A stretch of 64,000 bases of DNA from Gluconacetobacter tumulisoli (GCF_014174155.1 NZ_JABEQM010000004.1:124001-188000), one strand, 5' to 3'; positions 7,819-17,023 are shown, numbered from the stretch's first letter. The notes: a model not told the origin generated them from the sequence alone. Numbers and translations are program-made.

Positions 7819-8565
7819 ATGGATATCGTCCAGCCACATTACGTATCGCATGATCGCGCGACCAAGGGGGTCGCCGAGCGTCTGGTGCGACCGCTGGGCC
7901 TGCGTCTGGTCGGCGACCTGCACGAACGCGCCGGGGATCTGGGCGTGCGCCTGCCGGCCGGCGCCAAGCGTAGGCGGCGCCTGGCCGCGATCCGACAGCG
8001 GGGCATCCTGTTTATCCATGTGCCGAAGAATGCCGGCACGTCGGTCTCGGTCGCGCTGTATGGGCGCGAACTGCGGCATGAAAGCATTCGTTCGTACCTG
8101 CACGCCGCGCCGGACCTGGTCCGCACCATGCCCAGCTTCGCGATTCTGCGTGATCCCGTCGAGCGTTTCATCTCCGCCTTCGGCTTTGCCCGATGCGGCG
8201 GCGGCCAGCACCGGCAGGTCGCCGCCCCGTTCCGGGCGCAATATATGAAGTTCAAATCGCTGGATGATGCGCTGACCCATGTCGAGCAGGCGCGAAGCCC
8301 CTACCAGATGGACCATTTCTTTCGTCCGCAATCCTGGTACGTGACCGACCGCGACGGTCGCGTGGCGGTCGATCACCTGATCCCCCTGCACGATCTCGGG
8401 CAGGCGGGTCGCCTCATCCCGGGCCTTGGGGACGTCCATTTCCCGTTCCTGAACGAAGGCCCCCGCCGGCGGCAGACCCCGACCTGCGAACAGGAACAGC
8501 GTATCCGCGACCTGTACCGATGCGATTACGACCTCATGGCCGGGACGCTGGCACGTCGGACGTAG
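7819..8565 (+). CDS. Sulfotransferase family protein (PAPS-dependent type)
   Basis: A 248-aa protein. ATG 7819 is preferred because GCGGGGA lies about 8 bp upstream; the frame is open back to 7759. HVPKNAGTS (residues 67-75) is the 5'-phosphosulfate-binding loop of PAPS-dependent sulfotransferases, and RDPVERFISAF (111-121) is the 3'-phosphate-binding segment. It resembles the Sulfotransfer_2 type that sulfates carbohydrates. No PAPS synthesis or glycan cluster lies beside it, so the acceptor is unknown; a surface polysaccharide or glycolipid is a reasonable guess. Its last 32 bp overlap, tail to tail, the end of the MATE gene. Confidence 0.8.
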   Translation: MDIVQPHYVSHDRATKGVAERLVRPLGLRLVGDLHERAGDLGVRLPAGAKRRRRLAAIRQRGILFIHVPKNAGTSVSVALYGRELRHESIRSYLHAAPDLVRTMPSFAILRDPVERFISAFGFARCGGGQHRQVAAPFRAQYMKFKSLDDALTHVEQARSPYQMDHFFRPQSWYVTDRDGRVAVDHLIPLHDLGQAGRLIPGLGDVHFPFLNEGPRRRQTPTCEQEQRIRDLYRCDYDLMAGTLARRT

Positions 8566-9931
8566 CGGGACGCCGGGCGCCTGCCCATCGATCGCCCAGC
8601 GACCAGGCCGCCCGTCCCCCCAGCAGGACCGACACCGCGACCAGGGCGATGGCAATGCCGCTCCATAACCCGATGATGCCCATCGACCAGCGGAACGCCA
8701 GCCAGCTCGCCAGGGGGAAGCCCACCCCCCAGTAGCCGACGACCGCCAGCATCATCGGGACGAACGCGTCGCCGCGCCCCCGCAGCACGCCACCCAGCAC
8801 CGCCTGCGTCCCGTCCGCGATCTGGAAGATGGCCGCCACCAGCAGGCCGGTCATCGCGATTCCGACGCTTTCCTGATTGGAGGCGACGGTCGGGTCCAGG
8901 TAGAAGGCCACGATCCGGGCACGGAACAGGTAGATCAGGCAGCCCACCGTCCCCATCACGGCCATGCCCGTCCCGACAGCGACCCGCGCCGCATGTCGCG
9001 CACGTGCCGATTGGCCCGCCCCTGTCCAGAAGGCGACACGGACATTCGCCGCCTGGCCCAGCGCCATGGTCGCCATATATGTCAGGGACGTCAGGCTCAG
9101 CACCACCTGGTGCGCCGCCAAGGCGTGTGTGCCGAACAGGGCGGCCTGCAGGCCCGTGACCTCGAACAGCATCATCTCGGCCCCCGCCGCCGCCATCATC
9201 GGCAGGCCGAGACGCAGCAGAAGCCGCATCATTCCCGGCCGGATGCGCCATGGCCATAGCACACCACGCAGATGCGGCCGTCCATGCACCGCGACCAGCA
9301 GGACGAATGCCGCCCCCCACATCGTCAGGACCGTCGCCAGCGCCGAACCCGTCAGGCCCAGGCGCGGCAGGCCCCACAGGCCATGGATCAGCGCGGCGTT
9401 CAGCAGGCCGTTGGCCAGGGCGACGACCGGCATCACCCGCAGCAGGATCCCCTGCGCGTCCAGCGCCGGCACGACGACATTGACGACGCCCGTTCCCAGC
9501 AGCGCCGGCGGCACCCCCCACATCAGGATATGCACGAACGCCGTCACCGGCCCGACGACCGAGTCCGGTTCATGCATCAGGCGCAGCAACGGCCCGGCCT
9601 GGACCAGGATGAACAGGCAGGGCGCGCACAGCAGCAGCGCCAGCACCAGCAGCATCGTATGGATGGGCGCGATGTCCGTCCTGTCGCCCCGTCCGACCGC
9701 CTGGGCGATCAGCACACCGCCCGCGCCCAGTGTCGCCTGCAGCATGGCGACGACGGTAAAGAACAGGGTGGTGGACAGGCCGCCGACCGCCAGCGCATCG
9801 GCGCCCAGCCCCCCCAGCAGGACGCTGTCCGTTACCCCCATGACCATCTGGGCGATCTGCGCCAAGGCGATCGGCCCCGCGATGCGCAGCAGCAGGCGTA
9901 TTTCGGACGGAGGGGATACCGGGACATGCAT
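8534..9931 (-). CDS. MATE-family multidrug exporter
   Basis: A 465-aa inner-membrane protein with about twelve helices and the MATE architecture, beginning EIRLLLRIAGPIALAQIAQM and containing the conserved DSVLLGGLGADALAVGG segment in the first half and its pseudo-repeat in the second (HALAAHQVVLSLTSLTYM). MATE carriers exchange H+ or Na+ for drugs and metabolites; the NorM branch fits best. The start was placed at ATG 9931 because the first helix follows at once; the open frame extends a further 45 codons of low-complexity sequence. It overlaps the sulfotransferase gene at its 3' end by 32 bp. Confidence 0.92.
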   Translation of the reverse strand: MHVPVSPPSEIRLLLRIAGPIALAQIAQMVMGVTDSVLLGGLGADALAVGGLSTTLFFTVVAMLQATLGAGGVLIAQAVGRGDRTDIAPIHTMLLVLALLLCAPCLFILVQAGPLLRLMHEPDSVVGPVTAFVHILMWGVPPALLGTGVVNVVVPALDAQGILLRVMPVVALANGLLNAALIHGLWGLPRLGLTGSALATVLTMWGAAFVLLVAVHGRPHLRGVLWPWRIRPGMMRLLLRLGLPMMAAAGAEMMLFEVTGLQAALFGTHALAAHQVVLSLTSLTYMATMALGQAANVRVAFWTGAGQSARARHAARVAVGTGMAVMGTVGCLIYLFRARIVAFYLDPTVASNQESVGIAMTGLLVAAIFQIADGTQAVLGGVLRGRGDAFVPMMLAVVGYWGVGFPLASWLAFRWSMGIIGLWSGIAIALVAVSVLLGGRAAWSLGDRWAGARRPATSDVPASRP

Positions 9932-10078
9932 GCCGGCATCCAGAGCAGATCGGGCGCCCGATGGCCAGATGAGCGATCCGAGGGATGACCGGGAATCGCC
10001 CCCTTCCCGCGCAATGCGCCGCACCGCGCGAACAAGGGTGTTGCGTCCGCCCCGCCGGTGTCGCATCTAGGCGCGATC

Positions 10079-11440
10079 ATGTCCGACACGATGCCGCACC
10101 TCAACCTGCACGACAGCAGAAGCCGCAAGATCGTTCCGTTCGTTCCCCTCGATCCGGGGAATGTGCGGGTGTATTTCTGCGGGCCGACGGTCTACGACCT
10201 GGCGCATATCGGCAATCTGCGCGCCATGGTCACGGCGGACATCCTGGTGCGGGTACTGCGCCATCTGTACCCGCGCGTGACCTACGTGCGCAACATCACC
10301 GACGTCGACGACAAGATCAATGCCCGCGCCCGCGAGAACGGCGAGCCGATCGACGCCCTGACCGCGCGCACCATCCGCGATTTTCACGAGGACCTGGCCG
10401 CGATCGGGATGTTGCCGCCGGATGTGGAGCCGCGCGCCACGCATCATATCGGCGAAATGCTGGACATGATCGGGCGCCTGATCGCCGGTGGCCACGCCTA
10501 CGAGGCACAGGGCCATGTCCTGTTCGCGGTCGACAGCTTCGCCGCCTATGGCGCGCTATCCGGGCGCAGTCCGGACGATCTGCTGGCCGGCGCCCGTGTC
10601 GAAATCGCCCCCTACAAGCGCGAGGCCGGTGATTTCGTGCTGTGGAAACCTTCGGAACCCGATCTGCCGGGCTGGGAGAGCCCATGGGGACGCGGCCGCC
10701 CCGGCTGGCATATCGAATGCTCGGCGATGTCGCACCGCTACCTGGGCGAGAGTTTCGATATCCATGGCGGCGGATCCGACCTTCTGTTCCCGCATCACGA
10801 GAACGAACTGGCGCAGAGCCAGTGCTGCTTTCCGCACGGACGCTTCGCCAACCACTGGCTGCACAACGCCATGCTGCTGGTGGACGGGGAAAAGATGTCC
10901 AAGTCGCTGGGCAATTTCCTGACCGTCCGCGACGTGCTGCGCGATACGCCGGCCGAGGCGCTGCGCCTGCTGCTGCTGCATGCCCAGTACCGCTCGGTTC
11001 TTAATTTCACGCGGGCCGGACTGGCAGAGGCGAAACAGACTCTGGACCGGTTCTATCGCGCGCTGGGCGACGTTCCCGCCGACATGCAGGGCCCGTTGCC
11101 GGAACCGGTCCTGGCGGCCCTGTGCGACGATCTGAACACCCCCCGCGTGCTGGCCGAAATGCATGCCCTGGCCGACCGCGCGCTGGCGGGCGACACCGGG
11201 GCCGCGACCGGATTGCGGGTGGCCGGCCGGATGATCGGTGTGCTGCAACAGACGCCGGACGACTGGTTCCGCGCCGGTGCGGACGTCGATTCCGCCGCCA
11301 TCGACGCGCTGATCGCCGACCGGCTGGCCGCGCGCAAGGCCCGTGACTTCGCCCGCGCCGACGCCATCCGCGCCGAGCTGGCCGAGCGGGGCATCGTGCT
11401 GGAAGACAGCGCCGCAGGCACGACCTGGAGGCGCGCATGA
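10079..11440 (+). CDS. cysS: Cysteinyl-tRNA synthetase
   Basis: A 453-aa class I synthetase charging tRNA-Cys. The HIGH motif is HIGNLR within FCGPTVYDLAHIGNLR, and the KMSKS loop is KMSKS at about residue 272 (GEKMSKSLGN). The Zn-site Cys of the FCGPTVY segment is present, as are the HENE and CSAMSH motifs typical of CysRS. Start ATG 10079; an upstream GTG (10058) and ATG 10088 are alternatives. The 3' end overlaps trmJ by ATGA, so both are probably one transcript. Confidence 0.97.
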   Translation: MSDTMPHLNLHDSRSRKIVPFVPLDPGNVRVYFCGPTVYDLAHIGNLRAMVTADILVRVLRHLYPRVTYVRNITDVDDKINARARENGEPIDALTARTIRDFHEDLAAIGMLPPDVEPRATHHIGEMLDMIGRLIAGGHAYEAQGHVLFAVDSFAAYGALSGRSPDDLLAGARVEIAPYKREAGDFVLWKPSEPDLPGWESPWGRGRPGWHIECSAMSHRYLGESFDIHGGGSDLLFPHHENELAQSQCCFPHGRFANHWLHNAMLLVDGEKMSKSLGNFLTVRDVLRDTPAEALRLLLLHAQYRSVLNFTRAGLAEAKQTLDRFYRALGDVPADMQGPLPEPVLAALCDDLNTPRVLAEMHALADRALAGDTGAATGLRVAGRMIGVLQQTPDDWFRAGADVDSAAIDALIADRLAARKARDFARADAIRAELAERGIVLEDSAAGTTWRRA

Positions 11441-12213
11441 CCGGTCGTGACGGGGGCGCCGACATCGCGCCCATCGGCAACAGCCCGGTCGTCATCCTGG
11501 TTCGTCCGCAGATGGCCGAGAATATCGGCACCACGGCACGCGCGATGGCCAATGGCGGCCTGTTCCACCTGCGCCTGGTGGCACCCCGCGACGGCTGGCC
11601 ACAGGAACGGGCCTGGCGTTCGGCGTCCGGCGCCGATCGCATCCTGGAAGCCGCCACGGTGCATGACACCGTCGACGATGCGATCGCAGACCTGCACCAT
11701 GTCCTTGCGACCTGCCCGCGCCCGCGCCACATCGTCAAGACCGTCCTGACCGCGCGGGGGGGCGCCGCCGAATTGCGGCAGGCGAGCGTACGCGGATTGC
11801 GGACCGGTCTGCTGTTCGGTCCCGAGCGCGCCGGCCTGGACAACGAAGACATGGCGCGGGCGGACGCGTTGATCCGCTATCCGCTCAATCCAGCCTTCAT
11901 GTCGCTGAACCTGGCGCAGGCGGTCATGATCATGGCCTATGAATGGTGGATGGCCGCCGACGCCACCCCGCCCCGCACGCTGATGACCAATGAAACCCAT
12001 GTGGCCACCAAGGGCGAGCTGGACAATTTCATGCGCCATCTGATCGATGACTTGGACGAGTGCGGTTTCCTGCGCAACGAACAGAAACGTGCGGGCATGG
12101 TCCGCAACCTGCGCCATTTCTTCACCCGCGGCGAAGTGACCGAACAGGAACTGCGCACGCTGCACGGCGTGGTCACCGAACTGGCGCGCGGGCGCAAATC
12201 CCGCCAATCCTGA
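11437..12213 (+). CDS. trmJ: tRNA (cytidine/uridine-32-2'-O)-methyltransferase
   Basis: A 258-aa SPOUT-class, SAM-dependent methyltransferase of the TrmJ/TrmH family that 2'-O-methylates the anticodon loop at position 32. Visible motifs are the N-terminal RPQMAENIGTTARAMANGG, the knot segment LLFGPERAGLDNEDM, and NPAFMSLNLAQAV, which forms the trefoil knot and SAM pocket. The C-terminal helical extension (about residues 185-258) is typical for TrmJ rather than TrmL. It overlaps cysS by 4 bp, a coupling that links charging and modification of tRNA. Confidence 0.9.
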   Translation: MTGRDGGADIAPIGNSPVVILVRPQMAENIGTTARAMANGGLFHLRLVAPRDGWPQERAWRSASGADRILEAATVHDTVDDAIADLHHVLATCPRPRHIVKTVLTARGGAAELRQASVRGLRTGLLFGPERAGLDNEDMARADALIRYPLNPAFMSLNLAQAVMIMAYEWWMAADATPPRTLMTNETHVATKGELDNFMRHLIDDLDECGFLRNEQKRAGMVRNLRHFFTRGEVTEQELRTLHGVVTELARGRKSRQS

Positions 12214-12263
12214 CACGCCGGTCCTGGCAGGTCCTGACAGGCACCCCCGTTTTCACCCTGCGG

Positions 12264-13562
12264 TCAGCTGGCCCAACCCGAGCGCAGCAACCCATGGGAC
12301 AGCGGGCGCGTAGGGTCGGCCAGCATCGCCAGCGCCCGTCGCAGGCAGGTGGCGACCGCATCGATGTCGTAGCCGTCGATTTCGGGCCGCGCCATGGCGA
12401 TGAAGGCGAAATCCGCATTCAGGGACACGAAGGTCAGGTCCGTCTGCGCGAAGGCCTTCATCGTCTTGAAATGGCGGATGGACAATCCCCCCAGCCGTAA
12501 TGCGTTCGCCCCGACCCCGAACGGATTGAAATGGAATCGCGGCAAGGGCGGCCCGTCATACAGCCGCCGCAGCAACGTGGCCGCCGGCAGCCCCGCGTAA
12601 TCCCGGGCGTGATCCAATCCCCGCTTCACGGCATCGACCAGATCGCGGACGGTGTCGCCCGGCCGGATCGTCACGCGGACCAGATGATCGTCGGACAGGA
12701 AGCCGTACAGGCCCGCCCCTTCCGGCGGCCGGTTGGGATGGGCTTCGCTGAAGCCCAGTTCGTCCAGGCCGGTGATGGCATGCTGGACCAGAACGAACAG
12801 GACGCGATGCAGGTCGGTCACGCTCAGGCCCAGCGTCTGGCACGCCTGCCGGACGGCCTGCCGGTCCAGGCGGACCAGGCGATGGACTTCCTCGGGCGAT
12901 GGAAACGGCGTCGGCTGCGTCGGGCGCAGGGCCGGGACCGCCGGGGCCAGCCATGCCAGCGCCCGGGCGGTATCGGCGCTGGCGGCATCGGATTCAAGGT
13001 AAGCTTGGCGGTCGCGCAGATAGTCCGGCACGTTGACGGCCGGTCGCGAGGCCGGCGCGTCCACCTGGTACAGCCGGGAGATCGCGCGCAGGAACATCAC
13101 GATCGACCACCCGTCGACCGCCAGGTGATGGGCGCACAGGATGAAGACGAATCGCGCGGGCGCGCGGCGTACCAGCGTCACGCGGATCAGCGGATAATCG
13201 GTCAGGCTGAACGGATGCGCGATCGCCGCGCGCACCGCCGCCTTGAACGCGACCCAGTCGCCGCGACAATCCTCGAAATGGAAGGGCACGTCCGACGACG
13301 CGGAATATTTCGCCGGATCCTCATTGGGACCGGAATAAAAGGCCCGCAGTTCGGGGTTGGCCTCGACCACCCGGCTGACGGCGGACCTCAGGGCGTCCAC
13401 ATCGACCACCCCCCGGATCACCGTGCCATAGACCAGGTTGGTGTGCGGCGTCGATCCCGACGGACCGAAGCGGGTATAGAAGCGCGGCAGCAGGGCACGG
13501 TCCCGCATGGTCAGAGGAAGACGCCCGGCGTGGGATGGGGCGACCGCACCCGTATCGGTCAC
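12264..13562 (-). CDS. Stand-alone condensation-domain acyltransferase
   Basis: A 432-aa protein from GTG 13562, whose GTGA overlaps the stop of the upstream glycosyltransferase; GGAG lies 6 bp before it. ATG 13574 is an alternative. HHLAVDG (residues 145-151) is the catalytic HHxxxDG motif of NRPS condensation domains and PapA-type acyltransferases. There is no adenylation, carrier or thioesterase domain, and the usual late DFGWG motif is not visible (the matching region reads FNPFGVGAN). A stand-alone enzyme of this fold typically moves an acyl chain from CoA or carrier protein onto a hydroxyl or amine. The partner glycosyltransferase suggests acylation of a glycoside or glycolipid (inference). 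Confidence 0.75.
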   Translation of the reverse strand: MTDTGAVAPSHAGRLPLTMRDRALLPRFYTRFGPSGSTPHTNLVYGTVIRGVVDVDALRSAVSRVVEANPELRAFYSGPNEDPAKYSASSDVPFHFEDCRGDWVAFKAAVRAAIAHPFSLTDYPLIRVTLVRRAPARFVFILCAHHLAVDGWSIVMFLRAISRLYQVDAPASRPAVNVPDYLRDRQAYLESDAASADTARALAWLAPAVPALRPTQPTPFPSPEEVHRLVRLDRQAVRQACQTLGLSVTDLHRVLFVLVQHAITGLDELGFSEAHPNRPPEGAGLYGFLSDDHLVRVTIRPGDTVRDLVDAVKRGLDHARDYAGLPAATLLRRLYDGPPLPRFHFNPFGVGANALRLGGLSIRHFKTMKAFAQTDLTFVSLNADFAFIAMARPEIDGYDIDAVATCLRRALAMLADPTRPLSHGLLRSGWAS

Positions 13563-14812
13563 GCCACGCTCCATTCCATCCCGGACGCGGGCACATGACC
13601 GTCCAGGCGGTCCAGCAGCATATCGACCAGGCCGCCCGTTCCACCCTCGCGCTTCAGGCGCCGGGCCAGGTCCCGCGCCGGTCCTGGCGCCAGGGCCTCG
13701 GCCTCGGCCACCAGTTCGACCAGATGCGACGCGGACAGGGCGGCCGGCATGGTCGTGACGGCGACGCCCCTGTCCTCCAGCCACTGGGCATTTGCCGGCT
13801 GGTCGAATCCCACGGGCACGACGACCTGCGGCAGGCCGGCCGCCAGGGACTGCGACATGATGCCGATCCCGCCATGATGCAGGATCCCGCGTGCCAGGGG
13901 CAGCAGGCGGTTCATGTCCGTGCAGGGAGTGGCCACCAGATTGTCCGATACCGCCTGGAATGGCACGTCCAGCGCCCGGTCGATCAGGATGCAACGCCGG
14001 CCGGTAAGGTGCGCATATTCGGCGACCACGCTGCGGAAATCGCGGCAGACGACGTTGAGCATGCCCGAGGATCCGGGAAAGAAGATCCATGGCGCCGGAC
14101 CGTCCAGCGCGAACGCCTCGACCTCGGGAACGGCGATGTCGCTGCTGCCGCCGGGAAACGTGCCCGGGATATGCCGCGCGTCACGCTGAATCGGCACGGT
14201 ATCCAGCCACGTCGGGAACAGTTCCAGGAACGCGTCGTAGGTCATGATGAAGTCGCCCCAGAATAACCGCGCGCTATCCTGGACAGGCGGCGGCAGGTCC
14301 CGCAGGCCGCAGCCACGGAATGCCGCGCGCATCACGGAGTCCGCCACCGGATTCGGGTTCTGGTATCCGATCATGTAGGGCGGCGTGGTCACCATGCCGA
14401 TCGCCTGCGCCCCCAGGCACCGGGCAGCCCATAGCGCGCCCACCGCATGCACCGCCGACAGCACGACAACCGGCTTGGTTCCCGTCCGGATCGCGGTTTC
14501 GATCGCCTGGCGATGCGGCAGGATGGTCGGCGCGATCAGGGCTTCGTAGAGAACCGGCTGCTGCCGGTCCAGGACGCGCATGTTGGCGATGTCGCGTTCG
14601 AAGTCGTCCTGCCGGCCGAACGTCCTGAAGCGGACACCACCACCCGGCCTGTGCGACGCGAAAGCCGCCTGGGCCATCAGGTCGACATCGTGTCCCCGTG
14701 CCGCCAGTTCCCGGGCCAGCCCGGCCGCCGGAAGAAAATCGCCCAGCGCACCGATCGGCAGGACGACGAAATGATAGGATTGCCGCACTGCCTTCGCCCG
14801 CTTGCGCCCCAT
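13559..14812 (-). CDS. GT1-family (UGT/rhamnosyltransferase-like) glycosyltransferase
   Basis: A 417-aa GT-B glycosyltransferase. The N-terminal PIGALGDFLPAAGLARELAARGH is the acceptor-side entry of MGT/UGT enzymes, and HHGGIGIMSQSLAAGLPQVV followed by PVGFDQPANA (about residues 315-345) is the nucleotide-sugar-binding signature. Relatives glycosylate small lipophilic acceptors such as hydroxy fatty acids, macrolides, carotenoids or sterols, using UDP- or dTDP-sugars. It is translationally coupled to the condensation-domain gene downstream, so a two-step glycosylation-plus-acylation pathway is likely. No genes for a dedicated aglycone are adjacent. Confidence 0.85.
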   Translation of the reverse strand: MGRKRAKAVRQSYHFVVLPIGALGDFLPAAGLARELAARGHDVDLMAQAAFASHRPGGGVRFRTFGRQDDFERDIANMRVLDRQQPVLYEALIAPTILPHRQAIETAIRTGTKPVVVLSAVHAVGALWAARCLGAQAIGMVTTPPYMIGYQNPNPVADSVMRAAFRGCGLRDLPPPVQDSARLFWGDFIMTYDAFLELFPTWLDTVPIQRDARHIPGTFPGGSSDIAVPEVEAFALDGPAPWIFFPGSSGMLNVVCRDFRSVVAEYAHLTGRRCILIDRALDVPFQAVSDNLVATPCTDMNRLLPLARGILHHGGIGIMSQSLAAGLPQVVVPVGFDQPANAQWLEDRGVAVTTMPAALSASHLVELVAEAEALAPGPARDLARRLKREGGTGGLVDMLLDRLDGHVPASGMEWSVA

Positions 14813-14876
14813 TGCACAGGCGATATGAGCACAGCGCCATGGCGGGAAACAATGAAATAACGAACCCGCCGGATCG

Positions 14877-15227
14877 TCAGAGAATGTCGCGCACCCGCTC
14901 GACCGGGCGGCACAGGCGTACCCCTTTCGGGGTCATCACGAAGGGCCGGTTGATCAGGACCGGTTCGGCCAGCATCGCATCCAGCAACGCCGCGTCGTCC
15001 AGCGCCGGATCGTCCAGTCCCCGTTCCCCATAGGCGGCTTCCCTGGTGCGGATCGCGTCACGGACCGAGAGCCCGGCCCGTGCGATCGCATCGGCCAGCG
15101 TGGCCCGGTCCGGCGGCGTCTGGAGGTAGAAGACGATCGCCGGCTCGATCCCTTCCGCGCGCAGCAGGTCGAGCACCTTGCGCGACGTGCTGCAGCGTGG
15201 ATTGTGCCAGATCGTGACCTCGCTCAC
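14877..15227 (-). CDS. arsC: ArsC-family reductase (arsenate reductase, glutaredoxin type)
   Basis: A 116-aa thioredoxin-fold protein. Catalytic Cys12 is in HNPRCSTSRKVL, and the Arg of the anion site lies in LINRPFVM. Length is normal for the glutathione/glutaredoxin-dependent ArsC/YffB family. Start GTG 15227 overlaps the gltX stop (GTGA), so both are on one transcript. No arsR, arsB or acr3 gene lies nearby, and many solitary members of this family do not reduce arsenate in vivo; the specific function is therefore unsure. Confidence 0.85.
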   Translation of the reverse strand: MSEVTIWHNPRCSTSRKVLDLLRAEGIEPAIVFYLQTPPDRATLADAIARAGLSVRDAIRTREAAYGERGLDDPALDDAALLDAMLAEPVLINRPFVMTPKGVRLCRPVERVRDIL

Positions 15228-16555
15228 CGTGCGGCGATCCGGAGGCGTTCGGCCACGCGCGCACGACCCATCAGGGGAAGCAGGTCGCGCATCTCCGGCC
15301 CCTTCTCCTCGCCGGTCAGGGCCAGGCGCAGCGGATGGAAGACTGTCTTGCCGGTCCGGCCGGTCGCATCGCGCAGGGCCGTCGTCCAGCCCTTCCACGT
15401 TTGCGCGTCCCACGGTTCGTCGGGCAGTGCCGCCAGGGCCTGCAGCAGGTACTCCCTTTCATCGTCCAGAACCGGGGGGACGATCGTGCCCGCGACGACG
15501 TCCCACCAGTGGCGCAGTTCGGAAATCATGTCGACATTGCCCCTGACGGCGAGCCAGAAGGCCTCCGTCGCGCCGTCGGGCAGGCGGGCACGTACCGCCT
15601 CGAAGGGTGTCTGGTGCATGATCTTGCGGTTCAGCGCCAGAAGCTGGCGCATGTCGAACCGCGCCGCGGACCGCGACACGCGGCCGAGGTCGTACGCGGC
15701 GGCCAGGTCGTCCATCGACATCGGGGCCGGATCATCCGCGCTGCCCAGCCGCGCCAGGTAGGATACCACGGCCTCGGGTTCGATCCCGTCCTGGCGCAGG
15801 GCACGGATCGACAGCCCGTCGAAACGCTTCGACAGCTTGCCCCCGGCCTCGTCCAGCAACAGCGGCAGATGTGCGAACGCGAAGCGGTCGGGCCGCGCGC
15901 CCAGCGCCTGGGCGATGTCGATCTGCACCCCGGTATTCGTCACATGATCCTCGCCGCGGACCACATGGGTGATGCCGGTCTCGATATCGTCGACGACCGA
16001 AGCCAGCGTGTACAGCACCGTGCCGTCGGCCCGCACCAGAACCGGGTCGGAGATCGCGGTCAGCTTGACCTGCGAACGCCCCATCACCAGGTCGTTCCAG
16101 GTCACGATGCTGTCCGACAGGCGGAAGCGCCAATACGGAATCTTGCCGTTCGCCTCGGCCTGCGCGCGCTGTTCCGGCGTCATGCGCAGCATCGCCCGGT
16201 CATAGATCGGGGGCTTGCGCATGCGAATCCGGGCTTCGCGCTTGGCGGCCAGTTCCTGCTCGCTCTCGAAACACGGATACAGGCGGCCGGACGCCTTCAG
16301 GCGTTCGATCGCCAGCGCGTAGCGGTCCAGTCGGTCCGATTGCCGGACGCATTCATCCCAGCCGATTCCCATCCAGACGAGGTCGCTGCGCAGGGCCTCG
16401 ACATATTCCTCACGCGAACGCTCGCGATCGGTATCGTCGATCCGCAGCAGGAACGTGCCGCCGTGGCGGCGGGCGAACAGGGCGTTGGCAATCGCCTGCC
16501 GGGCATTGCCAACATGGATCAGGCCCGTCGGGCTGGGCGCAAAGCGGAGTTTCAT
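15224..16555 (-). CDS. gltX: Glutamyl-tRNA synthetase (GluRS)
   Basis: A 443-aa class I synthetase that charges tRNA-Glu. The HIGH motif appears as HVGNARQA at about residue 16 (SPTGLIHVGNARQAI) and the KMSKS loop as KLSKRFDG. Length fits the shorter of the two GluRS forms often present in alphaproteobacteria, one of which may prefer tRNA-Gln as a misacylating enzyme feeding the GatCAB pathway; I cannot decide which form this is. The tRNA-Glu(TTC) gene lies 46 kb away at 62.2 kb. arsC follows with a 4-bp overlap. Confidence 0.95.
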   Translation of the reverse strand: MKLRFAPSPTGLIHVGNARQAIANALFARRHGGTFLLRIDDTDRERSREEYVEALRSDLVWMGIGWDECVRQSDRLDRYALAIERLKASGRLYPCFESEQELAAKREARIRMRKPPIYDRAMLRMTPEQRAQAEANGKIPYWRFRLSDSIVTWNDLVMGRSQVKLTAISDPVLVRADGTVLYTLASVVDDIETGITHVVRGEDHVTNTGVQIDIAQALGARPDRFAFAHLPLLLDEAGGKLSKRFDGLSIRALRQDGIEPEAVVSYLARLGSADDPAPMSMDDLAAAYDLGRVSRSAARFDMRQLLALNRKIMHQTPFEAVRARLPDGATEAFWLAVRGNVDMISELRHWWDVVAGTIVPPVLDDEREYLLQALAALPDEPWDAQTWKGWTTALRDATGRTGKTVFHPLRLALTGEEKGPEMRDLLPLMGRARVAERLRIAAR

Positions 16556-16638
16556 GCCGCCTTATATGCGTCGGGGCGGCCCGAAAGACCAGCCATGTGC
16601 GCCCGCATCGGCGCGGGAATCGCCGACGTGGCGCGGGA

Positions 16639-17007
16639 CTATTCCTCGGGCTCGTCCTCCTGGTCGCGGCGGGGGTCGAGCGCGCGCCAGTCACGTTCCA
16701 TGTCCGACGCCGCATGGGCGGTGAAATCGTCCAGCTCGTTCGCCGAACGCCAGCCGTTTTCACCCGAATCGAGCACCTCGGCGTCCTCGCCGAAGGCGAA
16801 CCATGCCGACAGCACGTCGCGGGGCGACGCCCCGGGGACGCGGCAGCGTTCGACGCTGTCGCGCACATAGGCGCGGGCGAAGGCATTGGCGTGGATCAGG
16901 TCGGGGAAGCCGCCGACCTCCTCGACGATATTGTCCTCGGCCCCGCCGGACAGGTCCAGGATCCTGACCCGCCAACCGCCCTCGGGCGCAAAAAGGGATT
17001 CCGTCAA
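16639..17007 (-). CDS. Conserved hypothetical protein, acidic C terminus
   Basis: A 122-aa protein beginning at TTG 17007, 16 bp after the nicotinate phosphoribosyltransferase gene, with AAAGAG upstream. There is no signal peptide or membrane segment. The chain shows a regular alpha/beta pattern (WRVRILDLSGG; FPDLIHANAFARAYVRDSVE; VLSAWFAFGEDAEVLD) and ends in a charged tail rich in Asp/Glu. It does not match a family I can name. Genomic position suggests co-expression with NAD salvage, without further support. Confidence 0.6.
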   Translation of the reverse strand: MTESLFAPEGGWRVRILDLSGGAEDNIVEEVGGFPDLIHANAFARAYVRDSVERCRVPGASPRDVLSAWFAFGEDAEVLDSGENGWRSANELDDFTAHAASDMERDWRALDPRRDQEDEPEE

Positions 17008-17023
17008 ATGCAGCTCTTTCGTG

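Noticed and set aside
12264-13562. Interpretation of the condensation domain as part of an NRPS
   Set aside because: No adenylation, thiolation or thioesterase domain is present nearby; the neighbour is a GT1 glycosyltransferase.
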